Assembly (NCBI GenBank): GCA_016790165.1
Contig: JAEUPL010000021.1
Location: 124,001 to 188,000 of the forward strand
DNA: 64,000 nucleotides
Direction: 5' to 3'
Origin: Burkholderiales bacterium
Lineage (GTDB): Bacteria; Pseudomonadota; Gammaproteobacteria; Burkholderiales; Casimicrobiaceae
Shown: in pieces, positions 8,908 to 17,795 of the stretch
How the letters are laid out: each line of letters starts with the position of its first letter
Position numbering within the stretch: the first letter of the stretch is position 1
Notes under the pieces: model-generated
Database searches by the model: none
Told to the model about the DNA's origin: nothing
The model's input: only the letters and a program-made list of their open reading frames with translations
Position numbers and translations under genes: made by a program

Positions 8908-9254
8908 TGGTTGAATTTTAGAGGCGCCGCCCCCCCTTGTCGCGGTGGCACGACGAAGTGCGAACCGAGGCAGCAGGCATGCCCGCGATTGCGCGCGATA
9001 CGCGGGTCTGTCCGCTCCCGCAAGATGCATACTTTCAGCCTCCGGATCGGTGGCTGCAGTACGGTTGAGCCCATGAACTGGCTGGTATTGGGGCGGTGGC
9101 GGTTCGCGCTGCCCGTCCGCAATCCCCGCCGCGTTCCCAAACAACTCATCTAGATCATCTATATGAGTTAGCATTTCTGCCAATAGCTTGCGAACCAAAA
9201 CTTGGGTAGAGTGCGCGCAAGCCAAATTGATGGGCAAACAAGGAGGATCAAGTC
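8908..9254. other. Intergenic region upstream of the sugar operon
   Basis: These 347 bases separate divergent gltX and the binding-protein gene. No gene is visible. It holds the palindrome at 9143-9169, and a strong Shine-Dalgarno AAGGAGGA just before the GTG start at 9255. I could not assign a convincing -35/-10 pair. Confidence 0.6.
9143..9169. promoter_or_regulatory. 27-bp palindrome, candidate operator of the sugar operon
   Basis: The arms AACTCAT/ATGAGTT and inner arms TAGAT/ATCTA are exact inverted repeats about base 9156, with a single mismatched pair (9150/9162). It sits 86 bases before the first gene of the ABC-GH31 operon. Length and symmetry suit a dimeric repressor. No regulator gene is adjacent, so the protein that would bind is unknown. 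Confidence 0.6.
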
Positions 9255-10535
9255 GTGAAGTTCAAACTTTCAGGTGTGTGCGCTGCTCTGGCAGCGGGTG
9301 TGACGGTGCTCGCAGCAGCGCAGGTGGGTGCGCAGGAGCTGCGCGTGCAGTGCTACTCGGACGGTAACGAGTGCGAGGTCACCGGCGACATCGCCAAGCG
9401 CTTTGAAGCTGCGAATGCCGGTGTAAAGATCGTGATCGACAAGGTGCCGTACAAGGCCGTGGTCGAGCAACTGCCGGTGCAGCTGGCGGCTGGCGAAGGC
9501 CCGGATATCGCGCGGGTGACCGACCTGGGTGGCCTCAACAAGTATTACCTTGACCTCACGCCCCATCTCGGCGCGGCCCGCGCCAAGTACTGGCAGGACA
9601 ACTTTGCCTCGACGCTGGACTGGTTCCGTGCCAACGCGGCGGACAAGGGCATCTATGGCCTGATGTCGCAGCTCACGGTGACCGGCGCCTTCGTCAATAA
9701 AACGCTGTTTGAGCAGGCCAAAGTGCCGATGCCGCCGGCGACGGCGACGTGGGACGACTGGATGGCTGCGGCCAAGAAAGTCGCTGACGCCACGAAAACG
9801 CCGTTCGCTGCCGCGATGGACCGCAGCGGTCACCGCTTCGCGCCGCTGGCCGTGGCGTATGGCGCCAGGATTTTTGACGACAAAGGCGCGCCGGTCGTCG
9901 ATGCCGGCTACCAGACGGCCGTCAAGAAGTTTGTCGACTGGCACAAGAACGGCCTGATGCCGAAGGAAGTGTGGGGCGGTGTCGGCGGCTCGCAGTATCG
10001 CGACGCGTTTGAAGAATTCGCCAATGGCCGCATCGTGATGTACTACTCCGGCTCGTGGCAGGTCAAGCGCATGGACACGCAGGTGACCAAGGCGTTCGAT
10101 TGGGCGGTGGCACCGGCCCCCTGCGGCCCGGCCGCCTGCACCGCCATGCCCGGCGGCGCGGCGTTCGTAGGCCTGAAACGCACCAAGCAACCGGCGCTGG
10201 TAGCGAAGTTTCTCGACTTCCTGGCCACCGATGCGAACTACAAGGAGCTGATGGCGCGCACCGAGAACATTCCGGCGCACCTCGGCGTCGCCAAGGCAGG
10301 CGTCACGTACAACGTCTCTCCCGGCGCCAAGGCCGCGCTGAACAGCTTCGTCGCCGACGTCGCCAAGATCGCCAAGCCGAACTACCAGCTGCAGGGCTAC
10401 CGCTTCAACCGTGCGGTGTTCCTGCCGACAGCGCAACGTCTCGGTCAGGCCGTCGCGGGAGAAATGTCGGCGGATGACGCCATCAAGCGCCTGACGGCTG
10501 ACATCGCAGAGCAGGTTGCGGCGGCGAGCAAGTAG
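9255..10535 (+). CDS. Sugar ABC transporter substrate-binding protein (family 1)
   Basis: A 426-residue extracellular solute-binding protein. A clear Sec signal peptide ends near residue 26 ([10 protein letters not shown]). The mature protein starts [15 protein letters not shown] and includes [19 protein letters not shown], typical of family 1 binding proteins for glycosides or oligosaccharides. Translation probably starts at GTG 9255, 8-9 bases after AAGGAGGA. It heads an operon with two permeases, a MalK-type ATPase, a GH31 glycosidase and a hydrolase, so an alpha-linked glycoside or oligosaccharide is the likely ligand; the exact sugar cannot be read from the sequence. A hairpin after the stop may leave this gene more highly expressed than the permeases. 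Confidence 0.9.
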   Translation: MKFKLSGVCAALAAGVTVLAAAQVGAQELRVQCYSDGNECEVTGDIAKRFEAANAGVKIVIDKVPYKAVVEQLPVQLAAGEGPDIARVTDLGGLNKYYLDLTPHLGAARAKYWQDNFASTLDWFRANAADKGIYGLMSQLTVTGAFVNKTLFEQAKVPMPPATATWDDWMAAAKKVADATKTPFAAAMDRSGHRFAPLAVAYGARIFDDKGAPVVDAGYQTAVKKFVDWHKNGLMPKEVWGGVGGSQYRDAFEEFANGRIVMYYSGSWQVKRMDTQVTKAFDWAVAPAPCGPAACTAMPGGAAFVGLKRTKQPALVAKFLDFLATDANYKELMARTENIPAHLGVAKAGVTYNVSPGAKAALNSFVADVAKIAKPNYQLQGYRFNRAVFLPTAQRLGQAVAGEMSADDAIKRLTADIAEQVAAASK

Positions 10536-10551
10536 CGCGCACGTCCAACGG

Positions 10552-10583
10552 GCGTCGCAACAGCTTTTTGGCTTTTGCGACGC
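10552..10583 (+). other. Stem-loop between binding-protein and permease genes
   Basis: GCGTCGCAA (10552-10560) pairs perfectly with TTGCGACGC (10575-10583) across a 14-base loop. There is no T-run after it. Its position between the binding-protein and permease genes resembles the mRNA-stabilising hairpins of maltose-type operons. It overlaps the start of the repeat at 10561. Confidence 0.55.
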
Positions 10584-10678
10584 TCAGGCGGCGGTTCCAG
10601 CCCGAATTCGCTGTCAGTCGACTTGCGCTTGAAATCGGCGCTAATGACCGCGCGGCAGTCGTTTGCACTGAAAAGCTG
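10561..10678. repeat. 118-bp palindromic repeat, copy 1
   Basis: It begins CAGCTTTTTGGCTTTTGCG, ends AAAAGCTG, and carries CAGTCGACTT exactly at its centre (GTCGAC at 10617-10622). Aligned without gaps to the element at 53644-53761 it has about 69 identities in 118 by my hand count, with the ends, the centre and a GACCG block at identical offsets. It occupies most of the gap between the binding-protein and permease genes. Confidence 0.6.
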
Positions 10679-10740
10679 CTGGTAGCCCGTTCCTCGCCTG
10701 CTTTCACTGACCGGCGCATCGCGCCCGAGGCAAGCCATCC

Positions 10741-11661
10741 ATGAAATCGTCGACGGCCCGCACCCCGTGGTTCTTCCTGACGCCGAATCTGGTGATCTTC
10801 GGCGTCTTCACCTTTCTGCCGATTGCGATCAATCTGTACTACGCCTTCACCGGCGGCGTGCAGCTTTACCCCAAGGATCGCCCGTTCGTCGGCACCGAAA
10901 ACCTCGCAACGCTGCTCGACTGCGGCAGCTATCTCGATCCCGCGAGCTGCAAGAAGGACATCTTCTGGCGCGCCGTGTGGAACACCGCGCAGTTCTCGCT
11001 GTTTCAGGTGACGGTGATGGTGCTGTTCAGCCTGATCACGGCGCTGGTGCTGAATCGCAAGATCATCGGCCGCGGCTTCTGGCGCGGCGTCTATTTCTAT
11101 CCGGTGCTGCTATCGCCGGTCGTCGTCGCGCTGATCTGGAAGTGGATCCTGCAGCGCGAGGGCGTGCTCAACGCCGTGGGCGTGGCGGTGGGGGTGCCGC
11201 AGACGCTGTGGCTCGCCGAGCCGGGTTGGGCGATGTTCTGGGTGATCTTCGTCTCGATCTGGGCGCACATGGGCTTCTACACGCTGATCCTGCTCGCCGG
11301 CTTGCAGGCGATCCCGGCGGACTTGTACGAAGCCGCGCAGATGGACCGCGCGAGCCCGTGGCGCACGCTGACGCGGGTGACGTTGCCGCTCTTGCTGCCC
11401 AACCTGCTGGTGGTGCTGGTGCTCGCTGCCATCAAGGCGGTGCAAACGTTTGATGAAGTGTTCGTGCTGACCGGCGGCGGGCCCGGCTCGGCGACCACCT
11501 TCGTGGTGCAGTTCATCTACCAGACCGGCTTCCAGGAGCAGGTGCGGCTGTATGGCCTTGCGGCGGCGGGGTCGCTGCTGCTGGCAGTGGCGCTGATCGC
11601 GCTGACGCTGCTGCAACTGAAAATTTCCCGCGCCGAAGAAGCTGGGGAGCGTGCACGATGA
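10741..11661 (+). CDS. Sugar ABC transporter permease (MalF type)
   Basis: A 306-residue inner-membrane permease with about six hydrophobic segments. The cytoplasmic EAA loop that docks on the ATPase is visible at residues 197-218 (EAAQMDRASPWRTLTRVTLP). The first periplasmic loop contains two Cys (CGSYLDPASC, about 61-70), which could form a disulfide. It pairs with the next permease to form the channel of the importer, and its stop overlaps that gene's start by 4 bases. Confidence 0.92.
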   Translation: MKSSTARTPWFFLTPNLVIFGVFTFLPIAINLYYAFTGGVQLYPKDRPFVGTENLATLLDCGSYLDPASCKKDIFWRAVWNTAQFSLFQVTVMVLFSLITALVLNRKIIGRGFWRGVYFYPVLLSPVVVALIWKWILQREGVLNAVGVAVGVPQTLWLAEPGWAMFWVIFVSIWAHMGFYTLILLAGLQAIPADLYEAAQMDRASPWRTLTRVTLPLLLPNLLVVLVLAAIKAVQTFDEVFVLTGGGPGSATTFVVQFIYQTGFQEQVRLYGLAAAGSLLLAVALIALTLLQLKISRAEEAGERAR

Positions 11662-12707
11662 GCCCGATCAAATTCCTCACCCGCACCCGCAATGGCCGCT
11701 CGCTGGACTGGACGGACTGGATGTCGTACGCCTACCTGACCGTGGGGCTCTTCCTGATGTTCGGCCCCGTCCTTTGGCTGGTGGCCTCATCGTTCAAAAC
11801 GGAGGCGGCGCTGACCGAGTTTCCACCGAGCTTGTTGCCATATGGTCAAAAGGCCGTCGCGGTGCCCGGCGAAGAAAAGCCGAAGCCGGTATATCGCGTC
11901 AAGCTGCCGGATGGCACCACGAAAGAACTGCCGGAAGTGCGCCGCATCGGCCTGGTGGCCACGCACGTGGATCCCGCCAAGCCAGAAGAGTTCATCCGCG
12001 TGAACGTGAATGATCGCGAGCCGGTGCGCGAGTTCCGCCTCGCCACGGAGAACTACACCGATCTCGCCGGCAAACTCAAGTTCGGCACCTATCTATGGAA
12101 CTCCGTGTTCATCACGGTCGTCGCCACCCTCCTCACGCTGCTGTTCAACTCGATGGCAGCTTTTGCGCTCTCGAAGTACAAATTTGCCGGGCGCAAGGGC
12201 GTGTTCCTGCTCATCCTTTCCACCCTGATGGTGCCGCCAGCGATTGTGCTGGTACCGAACTTCCTGGTGATCTCAGAGCTCGGGCTGCTCAACAGCTTGT
12301 GGGGCGTCATCTGGCCGGCAGTGGCGACGCCCACCGGTGTGTTCCTGTTGCGCCAGTACATGCTGACGATCCCGGATGAACTGCTGGAGGCGGCGCGCAT
12401 GGATCACGCCAGCGAATGGAAGATTTATTGGCGCATCGTGCTGCCGCTGGCGGCGCCGGCGCTCGCCGTGCTCGCAATCTTCTCGGTGATGTGGCGGTGG
12501 AATGACTTCCTGTGGCCGCTGATCGTGCTCTCCAAGAACGAACATTTCACCCTGCAACTGGCGCTTAATGCCTTCCAGGGCGATCTTGTCACGCAGTGGA
12601 ACTATCTGCTCGCCATGACCGTGATCACCTTGTTGCCGGTCACCATCGTGTTCGCGTTCCTGCAGAAGTACATCACGCAGGGCATTGCATCTGCCGGAGT
12701 CAAGTAA
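11658..12707 (+). CDS. Sugar ABC transporter permease (MalG type) with a long periplasmic loop
   Basis: A 349-residue second permease. The EAA motif is at residues 244-264 (EAARMDHASEWKIYWRIVLP). Between the first and second membrane helices there is an extra charged domain of roughly 90 residues (about 51-140), with a beta-rich look (VYRVKLPDGTTKELPEVRRI); ordinary MalG-type proteins are about 280 residues. The insert faces the periplasm and could contact the binding protein or substrate. ATG 11658 overlaps the previous stop (ATGA); the ATPase gene starts right after the stop. Confidence 0.92.
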   Translation: MSPIKFLTRTRNGRSLDWTDWMSYAYLTVGLFLMFGPVLWLVASSFKTEAALTEFPPSLLPYGQKAVAVPGEEKPKPVYRVKLPDGTTKELPEVRRIGLVATHVDPAKPEEFIRVNVNDREPVREFRLATENYTDLAGKLKFGTYLWNSVFITVVATLLTLLFNSMAAFALSKYKFAGRKGVFLLILSTLMVPPAIVLVPNFLVISELGLLNSLWGVIWPAVATPTGVFLLRQYMLTIPDELLEAARMDHASEWKIYWRIVLPLAAPALAVLAIFSVMWRWNDFLWPLIVLSKNEHFTLQLALNAFQGDLVTQWNYLLAMTVITLLPVTIVFAFLQKYITQGIASAGVK

Positions 12708-13811
12708 ATGGCCTCACTCGAACTCAAACAACTGGTCAAGGAATTCGGCAGCGGCGCATCGATGGTGCGCGTCATTCACGGCGTCGATCTGCAGGTGAAC
12801 GATGGCGAATTTGTTGTCTTCGTTGGCCCCTCCGGCTGCGGCAAGTCGACCCTGTTGCGGCTCATCTGCGGCCTGGAAGACGCCACCTCCGGCGACATTC
12901 TGCTCGACAACGAACGGGTGAATGACAAGCGCGCTGCCGACCGCGGACTGGCAATGGTGTTCCAGAGCTACGCGCTCTACCCGCACATGACGGTCTACCA
13001 GAACATGGCCTTTGGCCTTGAAAACATCGGCACACCCAAGGCCGTGATTGAGAAAAAAGTGGGCGACGCCGCGAAACTACTGCGGCTGGATGCGCTGCTG
13101 GAACGCAAGCCGACGCAGCTCTCGGGCGGACAGCGCCAGCGCGTCGCCATTGGCCGCGCCATCGTGCGTGAGCCGAAGATTTTCTTGTTTGATGAACCGC
13201 TGTCGAACCTCGACGCCGAGCTTCGCGTATCGATGCGCAGCGAAATCACCGGCCTGCACCGCCGTCTCGGCGCCACCATGATCTACGTGACGCACGATCA
13301 GGTCGAGGCCATGACGATGGCCGACAAGATCGTGGTACTGCGCGCCGGCAAGATTGAGCAGGTCGGCTCGCCGCTGGAGCTCTACAACCGCCCGGCGAAC
13401 AAGTTCGTCGCAGGATTCATTGGTTCACCGCAAATGAATTTCGTCCCGGTGCACGCGGGGCATGGCGACACCATTGTGACCGCCCACAACGCAAGTTTCA
13501 CCAAACCTACACAGACGCGCCCGGCGTCCGGCACTGAGCTCACGCTCGGAGTGCGGCCCGAGCACCTTTCGCTGCAGGCGGCCGACGGCGCGCTGGCCCT
13601 GCCGATGACAATTACCGGTGTCGAGCAACTGGGTGGGCATTCCCTGCTCTACGGCACGCTGCCGGGCGCAGGTGGCAAGGACGGCCCGCGCATTACTGCA
13701 CAAGTGGCAGGCCAGGTCAGCACGCGTATCGGTGACACCGCGACGGTGTACGCGTCCGCCGATACGTGCCACCTCTTCTCCACCGCAGATGGCGAAACGG
13801 TGGTGCGCTGA
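12708..13811 (+). CDS. Sugar ABC transporter ATP-binding protein (MalK/UgpC type)
   Basis: A 367-residue ATPase powering the importer. Walker A GPSGCGKST is at residues 40-48, Q-loop VFQSYALYPHMTV at 84-96, signature LSGGQRQR at 138-145, Walker B FLFDEP at 159-164 and the switch His in YVTHDQVEAMT; a TOBE-type regulatory domain follows from about residue 240. Sequences of this type serve the carbohydrate CUT1 importers. The stop overlaps the GH31 start by one base (TGATG). Confidence 0.95.
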   Translation: MASLELKQLVKEFGSGASMVRVIHGVDLQVNDGEFVVFVGPSGCGKSTLLRLICGLEDATSGDILLDNERVNDKRAADRGLAMVFQSYALYPHMTVYQNMAFGLENIGTPKAVIEKKVGDAAKLLRLDALLERKPTQLSGGQRQRVAIGRAIVREPKIFLFDEPLSNLDAELRVSMRSEITGLHRRLGATMIYVTHDQVEAMTMADKIVVLRAGKIEQVGSPLELYNRPANKFVAGFIGSPQMNFVPVHAGHGDTIVTAHNASFTKPTQTRPASGTELTLGVRPEHLSLQAADGALALPMTITGVEQLGGHSLLYGTLPGAGGKDGPRITAQVAGQVSTRIGDTATVYASADTCHLFSTADGETVVR

Positions 13812-16204
13812 TGACGCCGCTTCGTGTCGCGCGTCTGCAGTCAGCGCAAGACGGTTGGTTAGAGGTTGAGTTTGACGGCGGCTGGCGCGCACGCATCGGC
13901 ATCGTTGCCGAAGGCCTCGGTCGTGTGCAGTTCACGCCGCCCGATGGTTTGCGCGAACCGAGAACGTGGGCCATCGCGCCCGAGGCGTTCTCGATTGAGG
14001 GGCGGCCGCGGGACAGCCTGTTCCCCAGCTCCATGGCAGCGGTCGCGACGACGAATGCGGGCGCGACGATCGCCACCGCATCTCTGCGCGCGACCATTCG
14101 GCTTGAGCCATTCGGCATCGAATGGGAACAACAACTTGAAGGGCAGTGGCAGCGCTGCTGCACCGACCGACCGAGCTACGCCTACGGCAGCAGCGCACGC
14201 GCCGGCACCCTGACGCACTGGCAGGCACGCGACGCTTACGACCAGTATTTCGGCCTTGGCGACAAAACAGGCCCGCTCAATAAAGCTGGCCGCCGCTTGC
14301 GCACTCGCCAGCTTGATGCGCTGGGCTACAACGGCGAGACGAGTGACCCCCTCTACAAGCATTGGCCGTTCTTCCTCGGCCGCCGCGCCGACACGGGCAG
14401 CAGCTACGGCATCTACTATGACACCCTTGCTGAGTGCACCTTCGATTTCGGCCAGGAGTACGACAACTATCACGACTTCTATCGCGCCACCGAAATCGCG
14501 GACGGCGATCTCGACTACTACGTGTTCGCCGGGCCGGACATTCCTGCGGCACTGGCCCGCTTCGTGGCATTGATCGGCGGCACCGCGATGCCACCGCGCT
14601 GGAGCCTGGGCTACGCCAACACCGCCATGGCGCTGGCGGACTTTCCCGACGCGCAGCACAAGATTCGCGAGTTTCTGGCACTGGCTGAGCGGGACTGCTT
14701 TCCGCTGTCGAGCTTTCATTTTGGCTCGGGCTACACCAGCCGTGGCAAGCAACGCTACGTGTTCACCTGGAACACCAGCAAGTTCCCCGATGCGCGCGGC
14801 CTGCTCGCCGATTTCAAGGCCGCCGGTGTGCGCACCATGGCGAATCTGAAGCCCTGCCTGCTCAACGATCACCCCGCCTACGCGGGGATCGAAGCCTCGG
14901 GTGGCTTTGTTCGTGATGCGGCGACCGGAAAACCCTGCCTCGATCAGTTCTGGGACGGCTGGGGCGCGCACCTTGACTTCACCCGCGCCGAGGACCGCGC
15001 GTGGTGGCAAAACGGCGTCAAGCAGCAGGTGCTTGGCTACGGCATCAACACCGCGTGGAACGACAACAACGAATACGAAATCTGGAGTGAAGGCGGTCAA
15101 TCGAACGGCAGCGGTCAACCCATCCCGATTCACCGGTCTCGCTCGCTGCATGCGCTGCTGATGACACAGGCGACGGCCGAGGCGCAGTCGGACACACACC
15201 CGGACGAGCGCGTCTACACGGTCACTCGCGCCGGTCCGCCGGGCATCCAGCGCTTCGCGCAAACGTGGAGCGGGGACAACACAACGAGCTGGCACACGAT
15301 GCGCTGGAACCAGCGCATGGCACTGACCATGAGCCTCTCCGGCATGTTCAACGTCGGCCATGACATTGGTGGCTTTGCCGGGCCGGTGCCCGACGCCGAG
15401 ATGCTGATCCGCTGGACGCAGGCGTGCTGCCTGGTGCCGCGCATGATCATGAACTCGTGGAAGGCGGACGGTAGCGTCAATTCGCCGTGGCTGCACGCCG
15501 AGGCAACACGCGCGATCCGCGCCGCTATCGGCCTGCGGCTGAAGCTGATGCCCTACCTCTACACGCTGATGTGGCGCGCCGCGACAGCGCATCAACCTGT
15601 GTTGCGCCCCACGTTCTTTGACTTCGGGGACGACGCCAACACCTGGCTCACGACTGATGAAGTCTGCGACAGCATGATGATCGGTGGCGACCTGCTGACC
15701 GCACCCGTGTTCGAGCCTGGCGCCCGTCATCGCACCGTTTATCTGCCAGGCGGCAAACACGCGGAAGGCTGGTTCGACTACTGGACGCAGCAGTACTACG
15801 CCGGCGGACAAACCGTCACCGTCGATGCGCCGCTCGAACGGGTGCCGCTCTTTGCGCGAGCTGGCGCGTTGATCCCGACGACCGATGCTGCCGACGATCT
15901 GGCCAGAACCGAGGAGCCGTCCCGCGCGATCGCCTGGTGGCCTCGTCCGGTCGATGCCTCGGGCGCAGCCACATCGCACAGCGCCGCGTTGATCTTTGAA
16001 GACGACGGCCTGCAAACACAGCACACACCAGACTGCTGTGTGGTGCAGCAGTTCCACGGAGAAGCCGATCGCGACGACTTGTCATTGACGCTTTCGCAAC
16101 GCGGCGAATGGTCATTGCCTTACGCGAGCATTCGTGTCGTGTTACCCGCGAAGGAGCGGCGTCCGCTGACGCTGCAATCGTCTGGTGTTTCCCTGGCTCG
16201 GTAA
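13811..16204 (+). CDS. Glycoside hydrolase family 31 (alpha-glycosidase)
   Basis: A 797-residue GH31 enzyme with an N-terminal beta domain, a TIM barrel from about residue 260, and C-terminal beta domains. The nucleophile motif is AWNDNNEYEIW (Asp418) and the acid/base is in QTWSGDNTTSW (Asp489), both intact. GH31 members mostly hydrolyse terminal alpha-glucosyl or alpha-xylosyl linkages. There is no signal peptide, so it probably acts in the cytoplasm on sugar delivered by the upstream transporter. I chose ATG 13811 because it overlaps the ATPase stop; a longer reading adds 15 residues out of coupling. Substrate is unknown. Confidence 0.92.
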   Translation: MTPLRVARLQSAQDGWLEVEFDGGWRARIGIVAEGLGRVQFTPPDGLREPRTWAIAPEAFSIEGRPRDSLFPSSMAAVATTNAGATIATASLRATIRLEPFGIEWEQQLEGQWQRCCTDRPSYAYGSSARAGTLTHWQARDAYDQYFGLGDKTGPLNKAGRRLRTRQLDALGYNGETSDPLYKHWPFFLGRRADTGSSYGIYYDTLAECTFDFGQEYDNYHDFYRATEIADGDLDYYVFAGPDIPAALARFVALIGGTAMPPRWSLGYANTAMALADFPDAQHKIREFLALAERDCFPLSSFHFGSGYTSRGKQRYVFTWNTSKFPDARGLLADFKAAGVRTMANLKPCLLNDHPAYAGIEASGGFVRDAATGKPCLDQFWDGWGAHLDFTRAEDRAWWQNGVKQQVLGYGINTAWNDNNEYEIWSEGGQSNGSGQPIPIHRSRSLHALLMTQATAEAQSDTHPDERVYTVTRAGPPGIQRFAQTWSGDNTTSWHTMRWNQRMALTMSLSGMFNVGHDIGGFAGPVPDAEMLIRWTQACCLVPRMIMNSWKADGSVNSPWLHAEATRAIRAAIGLRLKLMPYLYTLMWRAATAHQPVLRPTFFDFGDDANTWLTTDEVCDSMMIGGDLLTAPVFEPGARHRTVYLPGGKHAEGWFDYWTQQYYAGGQTVTVDAPLERVPLFARAGALIPTTDAADDLARTEEPSRAIAWWPRPVDASGAATSHSAALIFEDDGLQTQHTPDCCVVQQFHGEADRDDLSLTLSQRGEWSLPYASIRVVLPAKERRPLTLQSSGVSLAR

Positions 16205-17117
16205 CGCAGCCGCCACGGCGCAGCGGCGCGCCGACCTATGGCGCTTGTTGGGGCCACGTCCGGCGCTCGACGTCGCGCCGCACGGTGAGTTGCTGCGTAC
16301 TTCGGAGAACGCGACGGCGCGCGTTGAACATTGGGCGTTGACGCTCAACACGCTGGAACCTGTCCCCGCGCTGCTGCTTCGTCCGCGCGACATCCCGCCA
16401 CGCGGGCTCGTGCTCTACTGCCATGCTCATGGCAACCGCGTCGAGCGGGGTAAGGACGAACTGCTGCTAGGGCGGCCCGCCCTGGCCCAGCCACCCTACG
16501 GCGCCGTGCTACCCGCGATGGGTTACGCCGTGCTTGCCATCGATCACTGGTGCTTCGGCGAACGCGGTCACAACAGCGAGCGCGCGCTGGTGAAACGGCT
16601 GCTCTGGGAGGGCAAGACACTCTGGGGATATCGCGTCCACGACAGTCTGGTTGCGCTGGATTGGGCGCTAGCCCAACCCGGTCTCGGCGGACTGCCGGTG
16701 ACATCACTGGGCCTGTCCATGGGCAGCACGATGGCTGTCTGGTGCGCCGCGCTCGACGAGCGGATCGCGCAGTGCGTGGATCTGTGCTGTCTTGCCGAAT
16801 TCGATGGATTGATTCGCACCGGAAATTTTGACCTGCACGGCGAGTACTTTTTTGTTCCAGCATTGTTGACTGAATTCACTGCAGCAGAGATTGGTGCGCT
16901 GATTGCGCCGAGGCCCCACCTGTCGATCGCGGGCCGCGACGATCCACTGACACCGCCGACCGGACTGGCCGACATTGATGCCGAAGTACGCGCGGTGTAC
17001 GACGCGCTCGGCGTTGGCGACTGTTGGCGACAGGTCGTGACCGATAGCGGCCATGAGGAGACAGCGTTCGCGCGCGAGTGCGTGCTGCAATGGTTCGATC
17101 GCACCCCAGCGTCGTGA
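16185..17117 (+). CDS. Alpha/beta hydrolase (acetyl-xylan-esterase/dienelactone-hydrolase-like)
   Basis: A 310-residue alpha/beta hydrolase. The nucleophile elbow is GLSMGS (Ser178), the acid is in AGRDDPLTPP (Asp252 or Asp253) and the His is in DSGHEET (His290); CHAHGNRVERGKDE is an oxyanion-hole region like that of large-chain esterases such as acetyl xylan esterase. It starts at a GTG 20 bases inside the GH31 3' end and is the last gene of the sugar operon, so it may remove acyl groups from the imported glycoside. That role is inference. Confidence 0.82.
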   Translation: MFPWLGNAAATAQRRADLWRLLGPRPALDVAPHGELLRTSENATARVEHWALTLNTLEPVPALLLRPRDIPPRGLVLYCHAHGNRVERGKDELLLGRPALAQPPYGAVLPAMGYAVLAIDHWCFGERGHNSERALVKRLLWEGKTLWGYRVHDSLVALDWALAQPGLGGLPVTSLGLSMGSTMAVWCAALDERIAQCVDLCCLAEFDGLIRTGNFDLHGEYFFVPALLTEFTAAEIGALIAPRPHLSIAGRDDPLTPPTGLADIDAEVRAVYDALGVGDCWRQVVTDSGHEETAFARECVLQWFDRTPAS

Positions 17118-17207
17118 CAGTCTCCTCCTCTACACTGCCTTCGCCCCGACGATTGCCGGTCGACTACCGCAGCCAGTTGGCCGGCCACCGCTTCGACGCT
17201 CTTGCGC

Positions 17208-17795
17208 ATGCCTTCTGCTGACTCTTCACCCGTTGCCGAAAAGGCGCAACACACCCTTGACAGCTACACGCCGTCGCGAAGGGCGCTCTTTCTCGCCTTC
17301 CTGCAAATTGGCGTGAGCGCGTTTGGCGGGGCGCTGCCGTGGGGGCGGCGCATCCTCGTCGAGGATCGCCGGTGGCTGACCAGCAAGGAATTCACCGAGA
17401 TCGTGACCGTGTGTCAGGCGGTCCCGGGGCCAAATATGGTGAACCTCTCCGTCTTCATCGGGACTCGCTATCACGGCGTCGTCGGCGCGCTGATCGCGTT
17501 CGCCGGCATCGTTGGCGTGCCCCTTGCGATCCTCCTCTGCTTGAACGCGGTGTATCACCACTTTGCGTACCTGCCTGCCGTAAAGTCAGCGATGACCGGG
17601 ATGGCGGCGACGGCGACGTCGTATCTGCTCTACATGTCGGTCAAGATGGGCGGAAGCGTCTGGAAGCACCCACTCGGTGTCTTGCTGTGCGTTGCATCAG
17701 GCGCGCTGGCCTTCTTCGTACATTGGCACATGGCACTGGTGCTGTTGGTGTGTGGTGCGGTGGGCGTGGTGATCGCAAAGAAAGGCAAACTTTGA
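17208..17795 (+). CDS. chrA: Chromate transporter, N-terminal half protein
   Basis: About 195 residues of the CHR family. QIGVSAFGGALPWGRRI, the GPNMVNLSVFIG stretch after CQAVP and several hydrophobic segments match one CHR domain, which here stands as a separate short-chain protein. The start is ATG 17208 (MPSADSS); a TTG six bases earlier is possible. Its stop overlaps the start of a second CHR-domain gene, so the two halves are made together and probably form a heterodimer. Chromate export is the known activity of some relatives; many annotated members are untested. Confidence 0.88.
   Translation: MPSADSSPVAEKAQHTLDSYTPSRRALFLAFLQIGVSAFGGALPWGRRILVEDRRWLTSKEFTEIVTVCQAVPGPNMVNLSVFIGTRYHGVVGALIAFAGIVGVPLAILLCLNAVYHHFAYLPAVKSAMTGMAATATSYLLYMSVKMGGSVWKHPLGVLLCVASGALAFFVHWHMALVLLVCGAVGVVIAKKGKL

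Noticed and set aside
10561-10678. Palindromic elements as integron attC sites
   Set aside because: They lack the RYYYAAC/GTTRRRY core sites and an integrase nearby; lengths match by chance.
13859-16057. Long open frame opposite the GH31 gene (732 codons)
   Set aside because: It is antisense to a gene with intact catalytic motifs and shows only the composition produced by high-GC codon use.
17159-17164. GTCGAC centres at 17159 and 47501 as extra repeat copies
   Set aside because: Neither has AAAAGCTG or CAGCTTTT ends at the expected distance.
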